DNA of 64,000 bases, taken from contig VXBM01000214.1 in NCBI GenBank assembly GCA_013400155.1, positions 1-64,000 on the forward strand. The letters are read 5' to 3'. Below the pieces are notes generated by a model. The model saw only the letters and a program-made list of their open reading frames with translations, was not told the origin of the DNA and searched no databases. Positions 52,201 through 63,024 of this stretch are shown here, in pieces (the first letter of the stretch is position 1; each line of letters opens with the position of its first letter). This DNA is from Helopsaltes ochotensis (lineage: Eukaryota; Chordata; Aves; Passeriformes; Locustellidae). Made by a program: the position numbers and the translations under genes.

Positions 52201-55200
52201 TTAAGCACTCAGTCCATTTATTTAATGCTTTAACTGGCAGTACTTCAGATTTGTTTGCATGCCCATCTATTCTGTAGCATTTTCTTCACTTATAAGATCC
52301 AGAATGAGAGATTGTTGTGCTGTGGATTGGCAAGGACATTAATGATACACTCTAAAACTACAAAACAACACATAAAGTCCCACGTATTCCATTTCTTCTG
52401 AAAATGCACTACTGGTTGCTTTTGATACTCCCTATAATAGACCTGTCCCACTTAAAAGCATTTCTCCTCTCCCCAGTTTCAAAGACTTCCCATATCTTAA
52501 TAATACTACTACGGACACGGGTGAGGCAGTAGCACTTTAAACTTCCTTTTAATGACAGTTCATGTTTTGTATCATTTAGGAACACAGGACTTAGGACACA
52601 ATGGATTACTGTGTGTATCTCCCTGCCGCTGCATCCAGCCTTTGTCATCAGCTGAATGAACATGAAAACTGAACTTCTGTGACCCTTTTTCTTTAACTTT
52701 GCTGAAAGGCTGGTCCAGAATTTCTTACTATGGGTTAAAAACCTTCCTCTACCTTTCTGTCTGCCCAAACTCATTTAACACTACTGTACACGCATTTAAT
52801 CTGTTCCATCCTCTTGATTTTAAAGGATTCTTTTCCAGCCCTGGTATATACTCTCCTGTGGTTTATGGATAGCAACCAGATTACCTCTCAGCTTTCCTTA
52901 CACTAGGTTTCCTTTTTATATAACAACCATTCTATTTCTCTTAAGATCACAAGAAACCTTCTGCAACTATATTCCAGTTGAGGTAATTTTCACAGTATTT
53001 TGATGCTGGGTTCTTTTTTCCAGGGTCTGCACCTCTCCAACTTGCTACTTCTTTTGCTTAGGATCCCTAACCCACTGTTGAGGTTTCCAGGATCAGCCTG
53101 CTTACCACTATTTATAACCCACTAGTAGGGTAATCCATCTCTTTGAGTTCCCTATTAGTCACACTCAGTTCAGGGCTGGATTCACTACCAGGATTCCTGT
53201 AGTGGCCCATTTTTCAGCAGTCTGCCATTAATCAGACAAAGAACCCACAGGGTCAGCCACTCAGCATTTAAGACCAAAGATGTGAAAACTTTCTTTACAT
53301 GCATTTAATTTTTTTCTGTTGCATGTCTTTACACTGGAAAAGAGAATTAGGAACTGTAAGCTTAGGAAGCAAATCCATAGAGAAGAAACTTGTTTGGAAA
53401 GCAAATGCAGTAGTCTTCACTGGGGTTTCTCAAGAATCAGTCTCAGGACCAATTGTTAATATTATCTAGTGATCTTTGCATAAAACCAAGGAGAGTAAAA
53501 GTGAAATATCTTAATGACAACTGGAAGCCAGCAACACAGAGAAGTGTCAGTGTAGGTAAAATAAGTGGCCAACAGAAGGGAAATGACAATTTATTGTTCT
53601 CAGTATGAGTTTTTAATTAAGAACTCATGCTTCAAACTGAGGTAAAATTTATTACATGATTTGCAGACTGATTATAATCTCCCATATGGACTTCTGGAAA
53701 TAACATAGTCCTCATCCTAAAATGTATCCAAAGAGGAATTTCTGATAGAGGTAGAAAAATAGTACTTTCAAATTGAGATTCCATTTGGGATGTCTGAGCC
53801 AAAACCATTCCAGATTTACTTAAAAAGCAGGAAACTTGATGATTACTGTAAATGGGCAACAGAATTGATGGCAATCTTGAGACTGTGGCTAACAAGGCAA
53901 TAGACTTGCTAGCAGGATGTCTGTTGTCCATCAAGAAGTGGAATACAAAAAGATACTTGTGATATTGTATAACATGACCGTACAAACAGGAGTATGTCTA
54001 AACACAGCAATTAGAGATATAGAGAACATCCACTAAACAGATGGTGCTGATAATGATTTAAAGTTAGCATATGGATAACGTTAACTGCAAAGAAAGAATG
54101 GTAGACACATGGTGGAAGAGAATATATAATAGACAAATTTATTTAAAAACAATAAATTCGCCAGTTTTGGTTAGACTTTTGGTTTTGTGTGTCAGTTCCT
54201 GCACTTCTAGGTTTTTCTGCTTCAGTCAGTATTCCCATGTTGAGTTTTGAGGTTTTCCATTCTCATTAGCCATCTCACCTTTGTCCCATGTTCAAAATCT
54301 TTGAAAGTACATTTCTTTTTTCACCTTATTATGAAGTTGAACTATCTTGGCCAAACAGCAGCTTCACTTCTCTTCCACTTACATGGGAAAACCCCCTCAC
54401 AACACAAAACAAGCAAGCACTCATGACTATCTTACTGGGTGTAAACCACAAAGGGAATTGTCATTATCACATTATCAAGAGGCACCCTTTTACTTTTGAG
54501 TGTGCAAGATGCTCAAAAAGATAATTTTTACAAAGGCTCCCTGCTTTCCATTAACTTGGAGCCAGGTCCTTGCAGACTGTGACCAAGAGTGCTTAATACA
54601 GGCATGAAGCACTAAACAAAACAAATTTTCAGGGTGAATTCTTTGTTCAGAGCATGAAATGTGTGTTGTTTGGGGACCAGAACCATTCCATTCAGATTTA
54701 ATTTATGAAACTGGATTTATTTCACTCCTTTGCACAGGCTGAACCACACTTGTGAATATTTCACTGCTTTTAAAATGAACAAAAAAACAGCCTGGTCTCT
54801 AAGGCAACTGCATACTACTAAAACACAGAAGTAATTGCTGTTTGAATTTGTGCTGGAGATTGCTATGATTTGGGAATAATAGCCTAATAGAGACAGAAAA
54901 AGAACTGACTTTTCCTGACTCAGCTCTCTGCAGGAGATTGCTCAATACTATTGACTAGTCAAAATGTAGCATTTAAATGGCTTTAACTTCCACACATCAT
55001 AGCTGCAAAAAAATGCTATCTGTGCTGATTCCAGGAATATGGGGGAGAAAGAGGCCTCAGAGACAACAGAAGATTCATTTTGTGATATAAACAGACAAAT
55101 TTCAGTGAAATGGAGAATAATTTTGAGTTCTTAAATTAAAGCCAAGAAGCACAATATTCTACATTTCATATGTTGTTATCCCAAGTATAGATGCCTGACA

Positions 55201-58200
55201 TCCATTTCCTCTTATGCTGAAAGTATCAGGAAACCAAAGAGCTTAACCACAAAGTCACATTTCTTCAAAGCCAAAGCTTGCAATGCTTCTGCTATGAAAC
55301 ATGAATATGGAAGAAGTTGACATTCAGCTCTTCAGAGATTTTACACATATTGGGAGTTAAGCTCTCTTCCTAGCTTCAGTAATTTAATTGATTTTTTCCT
55401 TATTAAGCAGCTCAAGAAGGAACACACATGTTCACATTTACTTACTGAGAAAATTGGGCTGGAAGCCTGTCTACTTTTTCAATGCTGTTTCAGCTTGTAA
55501 CCCATTTTTACCGGCAAGGTTGCAGGATGAAGTGGAGAAGGCAATGACTTCTTTGTGGATCACACTTGCTAGAGCCAGCCAGGACCTTCCTGCCTCTTGG
55601 TATTTAAACAAGGTGTTTATTCAGTAGCTGGAGTTGGGAATCAAGGCGTTATGTCAACTGGAACTTTAGACTTTGCCTTACCAGAGGTGTAGAAGTGCAG
55701 CATATGCCAGTGCAGGACAAGGTGCATTACAGTCTGAATGCCAAGGGTATCAACAGCATTCTCCAGAAAAAAAAAAGCCTAACCACTTGTATTTTCTTGC
55801 AGAGGGTGAGGAAGAGTGGCAAGGATTTGAAGAAAATGTTGCCCATGTCCCCTTCACTGGCGAGCGTTACTCTGAGGCTGAAATGATTAAAAGGTCACAG
55901 ACATTCTATGAGCTTCTAAATAAGAGGCGATCTGTCAGGTTTCTTAGTGATGAGCCCGTCCCCAGGGAGGTTATCAATAATGTCATCAGAACAGCAGGTA
56001 GGTACTGAGCGGTTCAAGGTCTGGGAAAAAAAAAGAAAAAAGATCAGCATTGCTGTTCAGCTGTGTAACTGTGAAAAGGTGGCGTGGAAAAGCCAAGGGA
56101 ACCGGAATTTTGCTTATAGTTTTCCTAGATTCACCTGTAGCTGGAATGAATTAGCACCCATTGATTGACTGGAAATTACTCAGCTTGAACAACTGTATGT
56201 TGGAGTCTGGTTTGGAGTACTCCCAATTCCTTTGTATTTGCAGTTCACCCGTAAGGGAAGAAGAGCATTTCAACAGCATGAAACAAATAACTTCATTTTC
56301 AACCTTTAAAAGATGTTATTTAAAATTAAATTTGTGTGTTTTATCAAGACGTCTTTCAAATAGAAATATTGAAGTGTTTTCTCAAAAATGTCAAGTCATG
56401 CTCTTCACTTGCTCTTCACATGCTTTAAAACTTAATGCATTATGATGATATTTATCATGTGTGAGTTTTGGTTTTTGGGGTCCCCCCACAAACGAATAGG
56501 TTTAATTGTCTCAGCCATACAAAATACTTCAGTTGACATAAATGGTTGATATTTAATAAAGGGAAAGAACTTCAGTGTAGAACAAAAAACTTTTTCCAGT
56601 CCTTCCAACAGTAGTGCCAGACCCCTGTTGCATATGATTGGAGTGTTATGCTGAGGACCCTAATAGAGGTTATTTGACTGAATGTCAGAAATTGACTCTC
56701 TTTGCTGTTGTTGAGAATTTATGTGTTTCCAATCATTACTGTTATGTCCTGGCCTAATCTCGTCTCTGCTTTAGTAACATTGACTTCAGCCAGGAGTGGT
56801 TTTCACCCTCATGATTTCTCTTATTCTGCGAGCCAGCTGCTGCTACTATAGAAAATATTCCCAAACTGCCTCAGACAAAAGTTCAGTAGCCTTTAGCAGG
56901 GTTAATAATCTAAAGAATCTCCACATTTGAGGTGCATTATTTTCCCTTTAAAATCTCTAAGCAGCTTTTTTACTGCACTATAACGAGTCTCCATCTCTCT
57001 CTAATTAACTAGGAGTCATTAAAACACTGAGCATGTTTTGGCAAATGCAGCAAAGCAAACAAGCCTGGCGTGCAGATGAAGTACTTAGTAACCCTGAAAG
57101 CTTTTGGCCTGTGTGGAGAAAAAAGAAAACAAAGGGAAGCATGAATGCCCTCAGTTTTTACCCAAACCTGAGGAGATGCATGGTTCACAATATAAAAACA
57201 TTTTCATATATCAAGAGAGTTCAAGCTGCTTATTCAGTGTTTCTTGAGCTAAAATCAGTCCTTAGTATTGCATGCGTTCAAGTTCTTCAAATAATTTTAA
57301 ATGTGTATGAGGGACCAGAGAGATCTACACAGTCTTCTCAATCTATATATCTGTGAACCTGTGCAGATACATATTCCACAGCTTCTGGCTTCTAACCTCT
57401 AGACAGAGGTTAAAAATATTCCTATAGCCTATAAAAATATTAGGTTAAAAATACAATATTTCTCCAGCGGTGTTGGTGAGTGAGCAAGTACAGATTTAAT
57501 GTGTGCACACCTATAAACACCAGCTGTCTTTGGGACAACAAACTCAAACCTGTATGCTCTATGGCAGATGTCTGTATTGTACAGCTCCTTATCTTTGTCA
57601 GTCAGTGACAGGTTCCTGCAGGGGGTCACTTAGCCTTGTTTTCCTGAAAGCCATTATTTTCACCCTTTAGCTAAAACCACGTGTCAGAGTTGGCCGTGTA
57701 TGCAGACAGAGTTCTACTTTTGGTACAACACTTTGTAATAACGTTACTGTGTTCATATATATTGCACCGTATTACTGCCTCATCATAAAAACCACCAAAA
57801 AAGGAATTTTTTACAAATCCTTAACACTGGCTTCCTGTAAGGTGGCACAATGAAAGGACTAATCTCTGTTCCTCAATGGGATTTCACATTCTTTGAGAAA
57901 GAAATGATCAAGACTGTCTGCCAGAACTTAGTCCTTTTCTTCCCATCTCATACACTTGCTTTCCCATTGCTCAGTTGGTCAGCCTGAAAGCTCACAAGGA
58001 AGAGCTGATATTATCTCTCACTCTCCACCCTCCTTCCTGGGTTTTTATTTTTCCCTGTTTTTGTATGAAGGTACTTCACCTAGTGGAGCACACACTGAGC
58101 CCTGGACCTTTGTGGTAGTGCAAGATCCGTATTTAAAACATAAGATTCGTGAAATTGTAGAAGAAGAAGAGGAAATCAACTACAAAAAAAGGATGGGAGA

Positions 58201-61200
58201 CAGATGGGTTAATGACCTGAAAAGATTGAGGTATGAAAAATCAATTACCTAAGGGGCATGAAGAGGGATGTTGTTTCAGTGTAGGAAAGATTTTTATAAT
58301 TTTCTATTTCTTTCTACATCTCACTTTTAATATTTTTCTGAAATCCTTGTTTGGAAACAAAAACTTATAAATATGTGTAGAATTGTGCCTTGGTGGCTGG
58401 TTCATAAAACTGCTTCCAGTAAAAGGGATTACATGCTCTCTATTTTGATAGTTTTCCAAGCACTTGGCTCCATCATTATTTTTTCCTATGTAACCTCTGT
58501 GGCTGAAACTCTTGTCCCAGATTTTTTCTGTTGTTTGCCAAACAGTCAAGCTCCCAAAGTCACTGGAAGCTTTGCTACCAGCTGAGGAAGCCCCCAGGCT
58601 TGTCCCTATCCAAGTGCTGAATTATGCAATATTTAATTGTCCCAAATGCCCTCTGAAGTCTGACTGACTTGCAAAACTTCACACAATGGGAAGATGTCTG
58701 CTGAGTCTTGGCTTGTCAAGTGGAGCATGTGCACAAAGCTTTGTAGGGTTGACTTGCTGTGCTTGTTTCATAATGTTGCTATTTTTCAGGTGGTTAGGTG
58801 CTATGCAAATTTATGTGCTATGCAAACACCTAAATGCCAGAGGTTCTTGTGTTTTGAGTGACAACAGTAGAAAGCACTCATCTTCTTGTCTAAATCCTAC
58901 ATCAAGATTGTCATTTAAGACATTGGGAACCAAATGAATTGTAACAGGGATGAAATACCCATTAACAGAATAACAATTTTTTGCCATTGGAATATATTTA
59001 GGCTTAGACCTTAGACAAAAATTTTGAACTTTTCTGACAGCAGTCTTCCCTGCAATGACAAAAAAGTTGGCACTGCTGGTAACAGGCAACTCTGCAAAAT
59101 TCCAGGAATTAAATAATCTCAAAGGCAAATGCTCATGAGGCCACTTCATAGATAAGAGGTCAAGAACTATCTCTAATTTGTATGCAATTCCACTATTCAG
59201 AGTGAGCACATCAACCCCTCAGCCAAATCTGTTAAAATTGAGAACTCTATTCAAGCTTTTTTTTTCTTTCAGAAATTTTCTATTTAAGCTGATAATACTT
59301 AATCCTTTGCAGTAAATGTTCTAAGGTTTAGTCTACTGCTATAATTGTCATGTACCTTTAGTGCCCCTTTGCAGACAGTAAATGTAACTTACAGGAAAGT
59401 GAAAAGGTTGCAAAATAAATGTCTTAAACATTCTTTTGCAGAACAAATTGGATCAAAGAGTACTTGGACACTGCTCCGTATTTGATCCTCATTTTCAAGC
59501 AGGTATATGGGCGGCTTCCAAATGGCAAAAAGAAGACCCACTACTACAATGAAATCAGTGTTTCCATTGCCTGTGGAATCCTGCTTGCTGCACTGCAGGT
59601 ACGTTGACAGAACCAACATACTGTGAGTCGATATATTAGTTTGGATTATGTACCAAGACTGTTCTGCCCAAATGAGGGTGGAACTTAGTTTAGATTTTAA
59701 CATTTTCAGTCTCCTGGATCACTCCAATTCCTGGCAATATGTCATAATTTTGAGTTTTAAAGTTATTCTACACAGGTCTACATCTGAGAAGGTGATTCCT
59801 ATCCTCAGTACTGGTTAACAGGAAGAAAAATATAATGTAGCTTGCAGAGTTGTCACTCTTCTCTCGGCACAGGCTTCAGCCCCTGTGGTTTCTGCCTTAT
59901 GCTAGCAGGGCTGACAGGCTCTTCAGACTACCCAAGCACGACTGAGTGGTGCCACACTGGCCCCTTCTTTTCAGTAATCCCTATAAAACAGCTTGACACC
60001 AAACCACTTTTAGTATACAATGCTGAAAAAAAAAATCAGGAGCATATTCCAGAGAACAGGCTGTACTACTTCAATCAGTCTTTACGAGACATTTCTGAAA
60101 GTGAACTGATCTCTAAAGCTCAGCATGTTTTGACACCAGCCAGTTAGATTTTCTCAGTGGTTTCTCAGTGCTGGGTTCTGCTTCTTGTGTCTGATGTACT
60201 CACACAAGTGTTAAATAGAGAAGCTATTCTGATAGTTAACCTGGCCTGTCAGCAAGATAACAGCAAGGTGCCTCCTCTTATATTAGGCCAATTTCCTACC
60301 AGGCACTGCCATTTCTCCTCCATTCTGTTTTGAATGACACTTTCTTTTGTGCATTGCTGCTCCTCAGGCACCATTCAGCACCATCACTATTAGCTCTTCT
60401 CCTCTTGAGAAGACTGTAGAGATTACTTAGTGTGACAGGTGCATTTCCTCGGCACCTCTCCCTGGCTGACTTGTATCTCAAAGCCTCCCAAAATGCTTGC
60501 ATTGCGTAGACAGAGAGACTGAAATCCCTATGTGCAGTTCTCAGGAAGTGACTTGGCTGTGTGGTCTTACCTTGGATGATGTCATCTCTTTATTGTTTGC
60601 CCAGATTTTTTGTGAGATTTTGAATGAGAGGAAGAGTGATACATAGATTTATTTTGGGATTCTGATGTAATCCGTAACAATGGCCCCTTTGAGAGATGCC
60701 AACAGACTCCTGTGACAGCTTCTGAGGCAGAGCCTGTGCCCCCTGTCCCTGCAAGGTACAGCTCTTGAGGAGAAACTCAAGTGTTCACAAGGCTGTAAAG
60801 ACATCTTCCTGCCAGCTGTATAGAGGCAAGAACTGAAACAGTTCTCTGTATGAGCCAGACCATAGAATCATGGAATAGTTTAATTTGGAATGGATGTTTC
60901 AAGACCTAGTCCAACCACCAGCACCATGGCATGACATTCTAATCATATCCCCACAACTGCCTCTCAACTTCCCTGTGGCCATGGGTTCCCTGTCACACCG
61001 AGCACGACAGGCAGGCTCTGGCTCCGAGCAGCACTCATGGTGGGCCGACCGTGCTGTTGCTGTGGCGGAGAAATACTCCACTTCTCTGTAAGCAGAGCAG
61101 GCATTCTTTGATGGTGCCACTGAGGCTGTTAGTAAATCAGGTGTTCTAAGGCCTGCAGCATTTCTGGACTAGTTGACAGAAGGACGTGCCCAGCTGCGGT

Positions 61201-61450
61201 GGGAGCTACGGCTACAAGTCAGACAAGCACAGGCTCTGTCTCACTGTCGCTGTCTGTCTTGCTGCAGAACGCGGGTCTGTACACAGTGACCTCCACACCC
61301 CTGAACTGCGGCCCCCAGCTCCGGGTGCTGCTCCAGCGCCCAGCAAACGAGAAGCTCCTGTTGCTGCTCCCGGTTGGCTATCCCAAGAAAGACGCCACGG
61401 TGCCCGCACTGACCCGGAAAGCGCTGGAAGACATCATGGTGGTCATGTGA
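49103..61450 (+). CDS. IYD: iodotyrosine deiodinase, five-exon coding region
   Basis: Codes for the flavoprotein that reductively removes iodide from mono- and diiodotyrosine, recycling iodide in thyroid cells; it is anchored in the membrane by its N-terminus. Joining 49103-49283, 55803-55997, 58071-58230, 59442-59598 and 61268-61450 gives 876 nt: 291 codons plus TGA, no internal stop (the human protein is 289). Intron phases are 1, 1, 2, 0; every donor is GT and every acceptor AG. Residues 8-23 form one hydrophobic helix. The nitroreductase-fold domain follows, with RRSVR at 102-106 (FMN phosphate contacts), TSPSGAHTEPW at 127-137, the substrate lid with E159, Y163 and K184 (equivalent to human E157, Y161, K182) and T241 in STPLNCGP near the flavin N5. 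All key residues are present, so the gene looks functional. The start ATG has G at -3 and +4. Identification rests on my knowledge of the family; the splice joins are read from the sequence. Confidence 0.97.
49506..49603 (+). repeat. A/C-rich low-complexity repeat with (TA)n
   Basis: Runs of A and C in an AAAACC/CCAAACC pattern with C8, ending in about seven TA units, 220 bp into IYD intron 1. Confidence 0.9.
51509..51849 (-). mobile_element. solo LTR relic in IYD intron 1, minus orientation
   Basis: A 341-bp segment bounded by TGTTGAGC... and ...GGGCAACA. On the minus strand a TATA-like run is followed by AATAAA (plus-strand TTTATT, 51575-51580), the layout of a promoter and poly(A) signal in an LTR. 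It is clearly related to 25567-25850: same ends, the same 66-bp distance from the edge to TTTATT, and a shared block CCAC(C/T)TCT...AAAC at about +125-130. No clear target duplication or internal retroviral genes adjoin. Belongs to an old avian endogenous retrovirus family; I cannot name the subfamily. Confidence 0.6.
52800..53080 (-). mobile_element. weak CR1/L3-like LINE relic in IYD intron 1, minus orientation
   Basis: Contains antisense phrases typical of the 3' part of old CR1/L3 elements (TACCTCTCAGCTTTCCTTAC, TATTCCAGTTGAGGT, CTGCACCTCTCCAACTT) but rearranged in order. Could be two pieces. Low certainty. Confidence 0.35.
53405..53990 (+). mobile_element. CR1/L3-like LINE RT relic in IYD intron 1, plus orientation
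   Basis: Frame at 53422-53451 reads GVSQESVSGP, close to the LINE RT motif GVPQGSVLGP, followed by SDLCIKP-like wording in a shifted frame. Further downstream similarity fades. Stops and frameshifts throughout. Confidence 0.55.
55803..55997 (+). CDS. IYD: IYD coding exon 2 (start of nitroreductase domain)
   Basis: The acceptor TTTTCTTGCAG ends at 55802 and the donor CAG|GTAGGT begins at 55998. The exon is 195 nt and starts in phase 1: its first two bases complete Glu61. It encodes residues 61 to 125 and the first base of Gly126. It contains EEWQGFEEN, KRSQTFYELLNKRRSVRF and VIRTAG, which closely resemble the mammalian protein. R102, R103 and S104 are FMN-binding positions; the human equivalent of R103 (R101) is a known disease-variant site. 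Confidence 0.96.
55998..58070 (+). other. IYD: IYD intron 2
   Basis: A 2.1-kb phase-1 intron, A+T-rich, with no recognisable repeat or embedded gene. The short open frames in it (for example 57033-57356) have no recognisable content. Confidence 0.9.
58071..58230 (+). CDS. IYD: IYD coding exon 3 (flavin loop and substrate lid)
   Basis: The acceptor is TGTATGAAG before 58071 and the donor GAG|GTATGA at 58231. The 160-nt exon completes Gly126 and runs to the first two bases of Arg179. It encodes TSPSGAHTEPW (flavin loop and dimer contacts), then an acidic helix EEEEEINY with the lid residues E159 and Y163, then KRMGDRWVNDLKRLR. The acceptor ends in AAG, not CAG, but its upstream tract is T-rich and the join keeps frame and homology exactly. 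Confidence 0.95.
58231..59441 (+). other. IYD: IYD intron 3
   Basis: A 1.2-kb phase-2 intron, A+T-rich. The minus-strand open frame at 58811-59209 (132 codons) shows no recognisable motif and I treat it as chance. No repeat recognised. Confidence 0.9.
59442..59598 (+). CDS. IYD: IYD coding exon 4
   Basis: The acceptor TTCTTTTGCAG ends at 59441 and the donor CTGCAG|GTACGT begins at 59599. Its first base completes Arg179; then come TNWIKEYLDTAP with lid Lys184, the core strand YLILIFKQ, a variable loop around residues 201-211, and HYYNEISVSIACGILLAALQ, the central helix of the fold. It ends in phase 0 after Gln231. Confidence 0.96.
59599..61267 (+). other. IYD: IYD intron 4
   Basis: A 1.7-kb phase-0 intron. 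It contains one CR1 3' end in minus orientation (about 60862-60955). The rest shows nothing I can name. G+C rises over the last 300 bp before exon 5. Confidence 0.9.
60862..60955 (-). mobile_element. CR1 LINE 3' end, minus orientation
   Basis: Begins with ATAGAATCATGGAATAG, the reverse complement of the CR1 terminal repeat, followed by the characteristic TTTGGAATGGA and AGTCCAACCA. Only about 95 bp are recognisable, inside IYD intron 4. CR1 elements are usually truncated at their 5' end and lack target duplications, as here. Confidence 0.8.
61268..61450 (+). CDS. IYD: IYD terminal coding exon 5
   Basis: The acceptor GTCTTGCTGCAG ends at 61267. The exon opens NAGLYTVTSTPLNCGP, where T241 is the residue expected to hydrogen-bond the flavin, continues through the conserved RPANEKLLLLLPVGYP and ends at TGA 61448-61450. 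Sixty residues are encoded. The C-terminal tail LEDIMVVM is slightly different from the human one but of similar length. This exon is clearly richer in G+C and CpG than the introns around it. Confidence 0.97.
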   Translation, partial: NAGLYTVTSTPLNCGPQLRVLLQRPANEKLLLLLPVGYPKKDATVPALTRKALEDIMVVM

Positions 61451-61850
61451 GCCCAGTGCCAGGAGGGAGAAGAGCATCCCCGCTGACAGCTGAAGTTGTC
61501 ACTGCTGTTTCTGTGCATCATCCCCCTATGTCACCGTTGCTCTGGCTGTTTACATTTTATTTCTCTCAGTGCTAGTAATCGACTAACAGCAGTGAGCAGT
61601 CAAGCGCTGTGCCTTGGACAGCTGCTGTTACCTGTCTGACCAGGGCATTGTTCCAGGGGATATGTACAATGGCATTTAAATCACTGTCATCACTTGATTT
61701 TTCTCATGCGTTGTGGGGACGAATCTCTTCTTGAACTGGAATATATATTTTCCTTATACCTTTGTGACTGCCATTACACAGTTATTTTAATATAGGAATT
61801 TTAATGAAGGTTGTATTAAAAGATACAAAGAGGTCAAACTGAGCTGTCTT
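61451..61850 (+). other. IYD: IYD 3' untranslated region
   Basis: From the TGA to the expected cleavage site roughly 15-30 nt after the ATTAAA at 61815, a UTR of about 390 nt. Upstream it is mixed, becoming A+T-rich from about 61730. The exact cleavage point cannot be read from the sequence. Confidence 0.6.
61815..61820 (+). terminator. IYD poly(A) signal ATTAAA
   Basis: ATTAAA lies 365 nt after the IYD stop codon. A GT-rich element (TTGGTCAGTGTGTGCTGTTT, 61849-61868) follows about 30 nt downstream, the arrangement expected for cleavage and polyadenylation between the two. It is the most common variant of AATAAA. Confidence 0.6.
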
Positions 61851-61868
61851 GGTCAGTGTGTGCTGTTT

Positions 61869-62269
61869 AAATGCCCCTTCCCCTTTACTGTGTTCAGCTG
61901 TGTGTAGAAAGATGCTATTTTCCTCCTATATATTAGGATTTCTCTACTTGATCTCAAAAACTTTCTCTAAACCAGGCTTTCTTAAACTACTGCAGCTACG
62001 AGTGTCTCAGTTTGGGGAAATTTAGTAGGAACAAGGCATACAAGTAATTTGCTTGTTACCATTTATTTATACATGTTCCAGGCACAGTTAGATCATGTGG
62101 TAGCTATCAATCGTGCCTCCTGTACTTGGCTGCTTCCACTGGAAGCAGCGCAGAGCGAACGACTATTCTGGTTATCCTGTTCATACCTGCAAGCCATACC
62201 ATTTTAACACCCTGAAATTGAAACTGCTTTGGAGACCCTGCCAGGTGAGAGGTGCTTTCACGCCAGCCC
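61869..62269. other. IYD 3' flank
   Basis: A+T-rich DNA between the IYD poly(A) signal and the CpG patch, with no recognisable exon or repeat. A donor-like CAG|GTGAG at 62243-62250 has no supporting open exon. Confidence 0.5.
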
Positions 62270-62395
62270 CAGTCAGGGATTCGGGAGCGGGTTGACGCTG
62301 CCGGTGCCCGGGCGGGCAGAGCCCCCTCGTGGGGCCGCGGGTCCCGCCGGCTCCGCCAGCAGCGGGAGGGGAAACGCTGGAAGAGACGCGCCCTT
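62270..62395. promoter_or_regulatory. short CpG-dense patch 3' of IYD
   Basis: Some 16-17 CpG dinucleotides fall within about 125 bp, with G+C above 70%, in an otherwise CpG-poor region. It begins about 450 bp beyond the IYD poly(A) signal and immediately precedes the CR1 mosaic. It could be a small promoter or unmethylated island, or the GC-rich 5' part of an element. No open frame there has recognisable content. Confidence 0.4.
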
Positions 62396-62496
62396 CCTGC
62401 AGGGCTCTCTGCTCTGGGAAACACTTCCCCAGCCTGATCTCTGCTGCGTCCAGCCTCAGGCACATTCAGCCAAATCGGCTTCAGCCGTCCTTGAGG

Positions 62497-62549
62497 GATG
62501 AGGTGCTGGAGAGCAGTGCCGCAGAAAGGGACCTGGGGGTCCTGGTTGA
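62497..62549 (+). mobile_element. CR1 LINE fragment, plus orientation
   Basis: A short stretch including GAGAGCAGTGCCGCAGAAAG and CCTGGGGGTCCTGGTTGA, typical of the 3' part of CR1 ORF2 on the sense strand. It stops abruptly at about 62550, where antisense CR1 sequence begins. Confidence 0.65.
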
Positions 62550-62551
62550 AC

Positions 62552-62780
62552 ACTTCCCTGGGGAGCCTGTTCCAGTGCCCAACCACCCTCTGGGTGAAGA
62601 ACCCTTTTCTAATACCAGCCTAAACCATCCTGACACAACTTCAGGTCATTCCCTCGTTGCTCGTCCTTTGGACTCTCTCTAACTTTATGTCTCATATTGT
62701 GACACCCAAAATTGCCCCCAGCACTCGAGGTGAGGCTGCCCCAGAGCAGAGCAGGACAATCCCCTCCCTTGCCTGGCTGG
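62552..62780 (-). mobile_element. CR1 LINE fragment, minus orientation
   Basis: Antisense CR1: GAGCCTGTTCCAGTGCCC, CCACCCTCTGGGTGAAGAA, then AGCACTCGAGGTGAGGCTGC and GACAATCCCCTCCC, in the order expected for the reverse strand of the ORF2 end. It lies between plus-oriented fragments, so this is a nested or rearranged locus and not a single insertion. Confidence 0.75.
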
Positions 62781-62828
62781 TGATCCTGAGCCTGATGCCC
62801 CCCAGGACAGGCATCAGGCTCAGGATCA
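62781..62828. repeat. perfect 18-bp inverted repeat (hairpin)
   Basis: Arms 62781-62798 (TGATCCTGAGCCTGATGC) and 62811-62828 are exact reverse complements separated by 12 nt. The hairpin falls exactly at the junction between the minus and plus CR1 fragments. Confidence 0.9.
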
Positions 62829-62835
62829 TGCAGGG

Positions 62836-62943
62836 CTTCTGGCCCTGCACAGCACCAAGCCTGACAGGGTTCAAGAAGCATTTGGACAATGCTCTTGGAC
62901 ACTTGGTGTGACTCTTGGCGGTGGTGCTGTGCAGGGCCAGAAG
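62836..62943. repeat. 21-bp inverted repeat spanning a CR1 junction
   Basis: 62836-62856 and 62923-62943 are exact reverse complements over 21 bp, spaced 66 bp apart. The right arm belongs to the plus-strand CR1 3' end (GTGCAGGGCCAGAAG). The left arm is an inverted copy of it, suggesting that a small piece of CR1 was flipped during insertion or by template switching. Confidence 0.9.
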
Positions 62944-63000
62944 CTGGACTTGATGATCCTTGGGAGTCCCTTCTAACTCAGGGTATTCTATGATTCTGAG
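62858..63000 (+). mobile_element. CR1 LINE 3' end, plus orientation
   Basis: Contains TTCAAGAAGCATTTGGACAA, GTGCAGGGCCAGAAGCTGGA, GATGATCCTTGGGAGTCCC and ends TATTCTATGATTCTGA, the hallmark CR1 3' terminus. Well preserved, hence relatively young compared with the other LINE pieces here. Confidence 0.9.
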
Positions 63001-63024
63001 TTAACTCACTCCTTATCTGCAGTA

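Larger units (their letters stand above)
49284..55802 (+). other. IYD: IYD intron 1
   Basis: A 6.5-kb phase-1 intron. It holds an A/C-rich simple repeat with a TA run (49506-49603), an A+T-rich stretch without recognisable content (about 50.0-51.4 kb), a minus-strand solo LTR (51509-51849), a weak minus-strand LINE relic (52.8-53.1 kb) and a plus-strand LINE RT relic (53.4-54.0 kb). 54.1-55.8 kb shows no gene. The 3' end has an A10 run shortly before the polypyrimidine tract and acceptor. Confidence 0.9.

Noticed and set aside
62107..62586. 159-codon Arg/Pro-rich minus-strand open frame
   Set aside because: It spans the CpG patch and antisense CR1 sequence; high G+C lengthens open frames and there is no domain.
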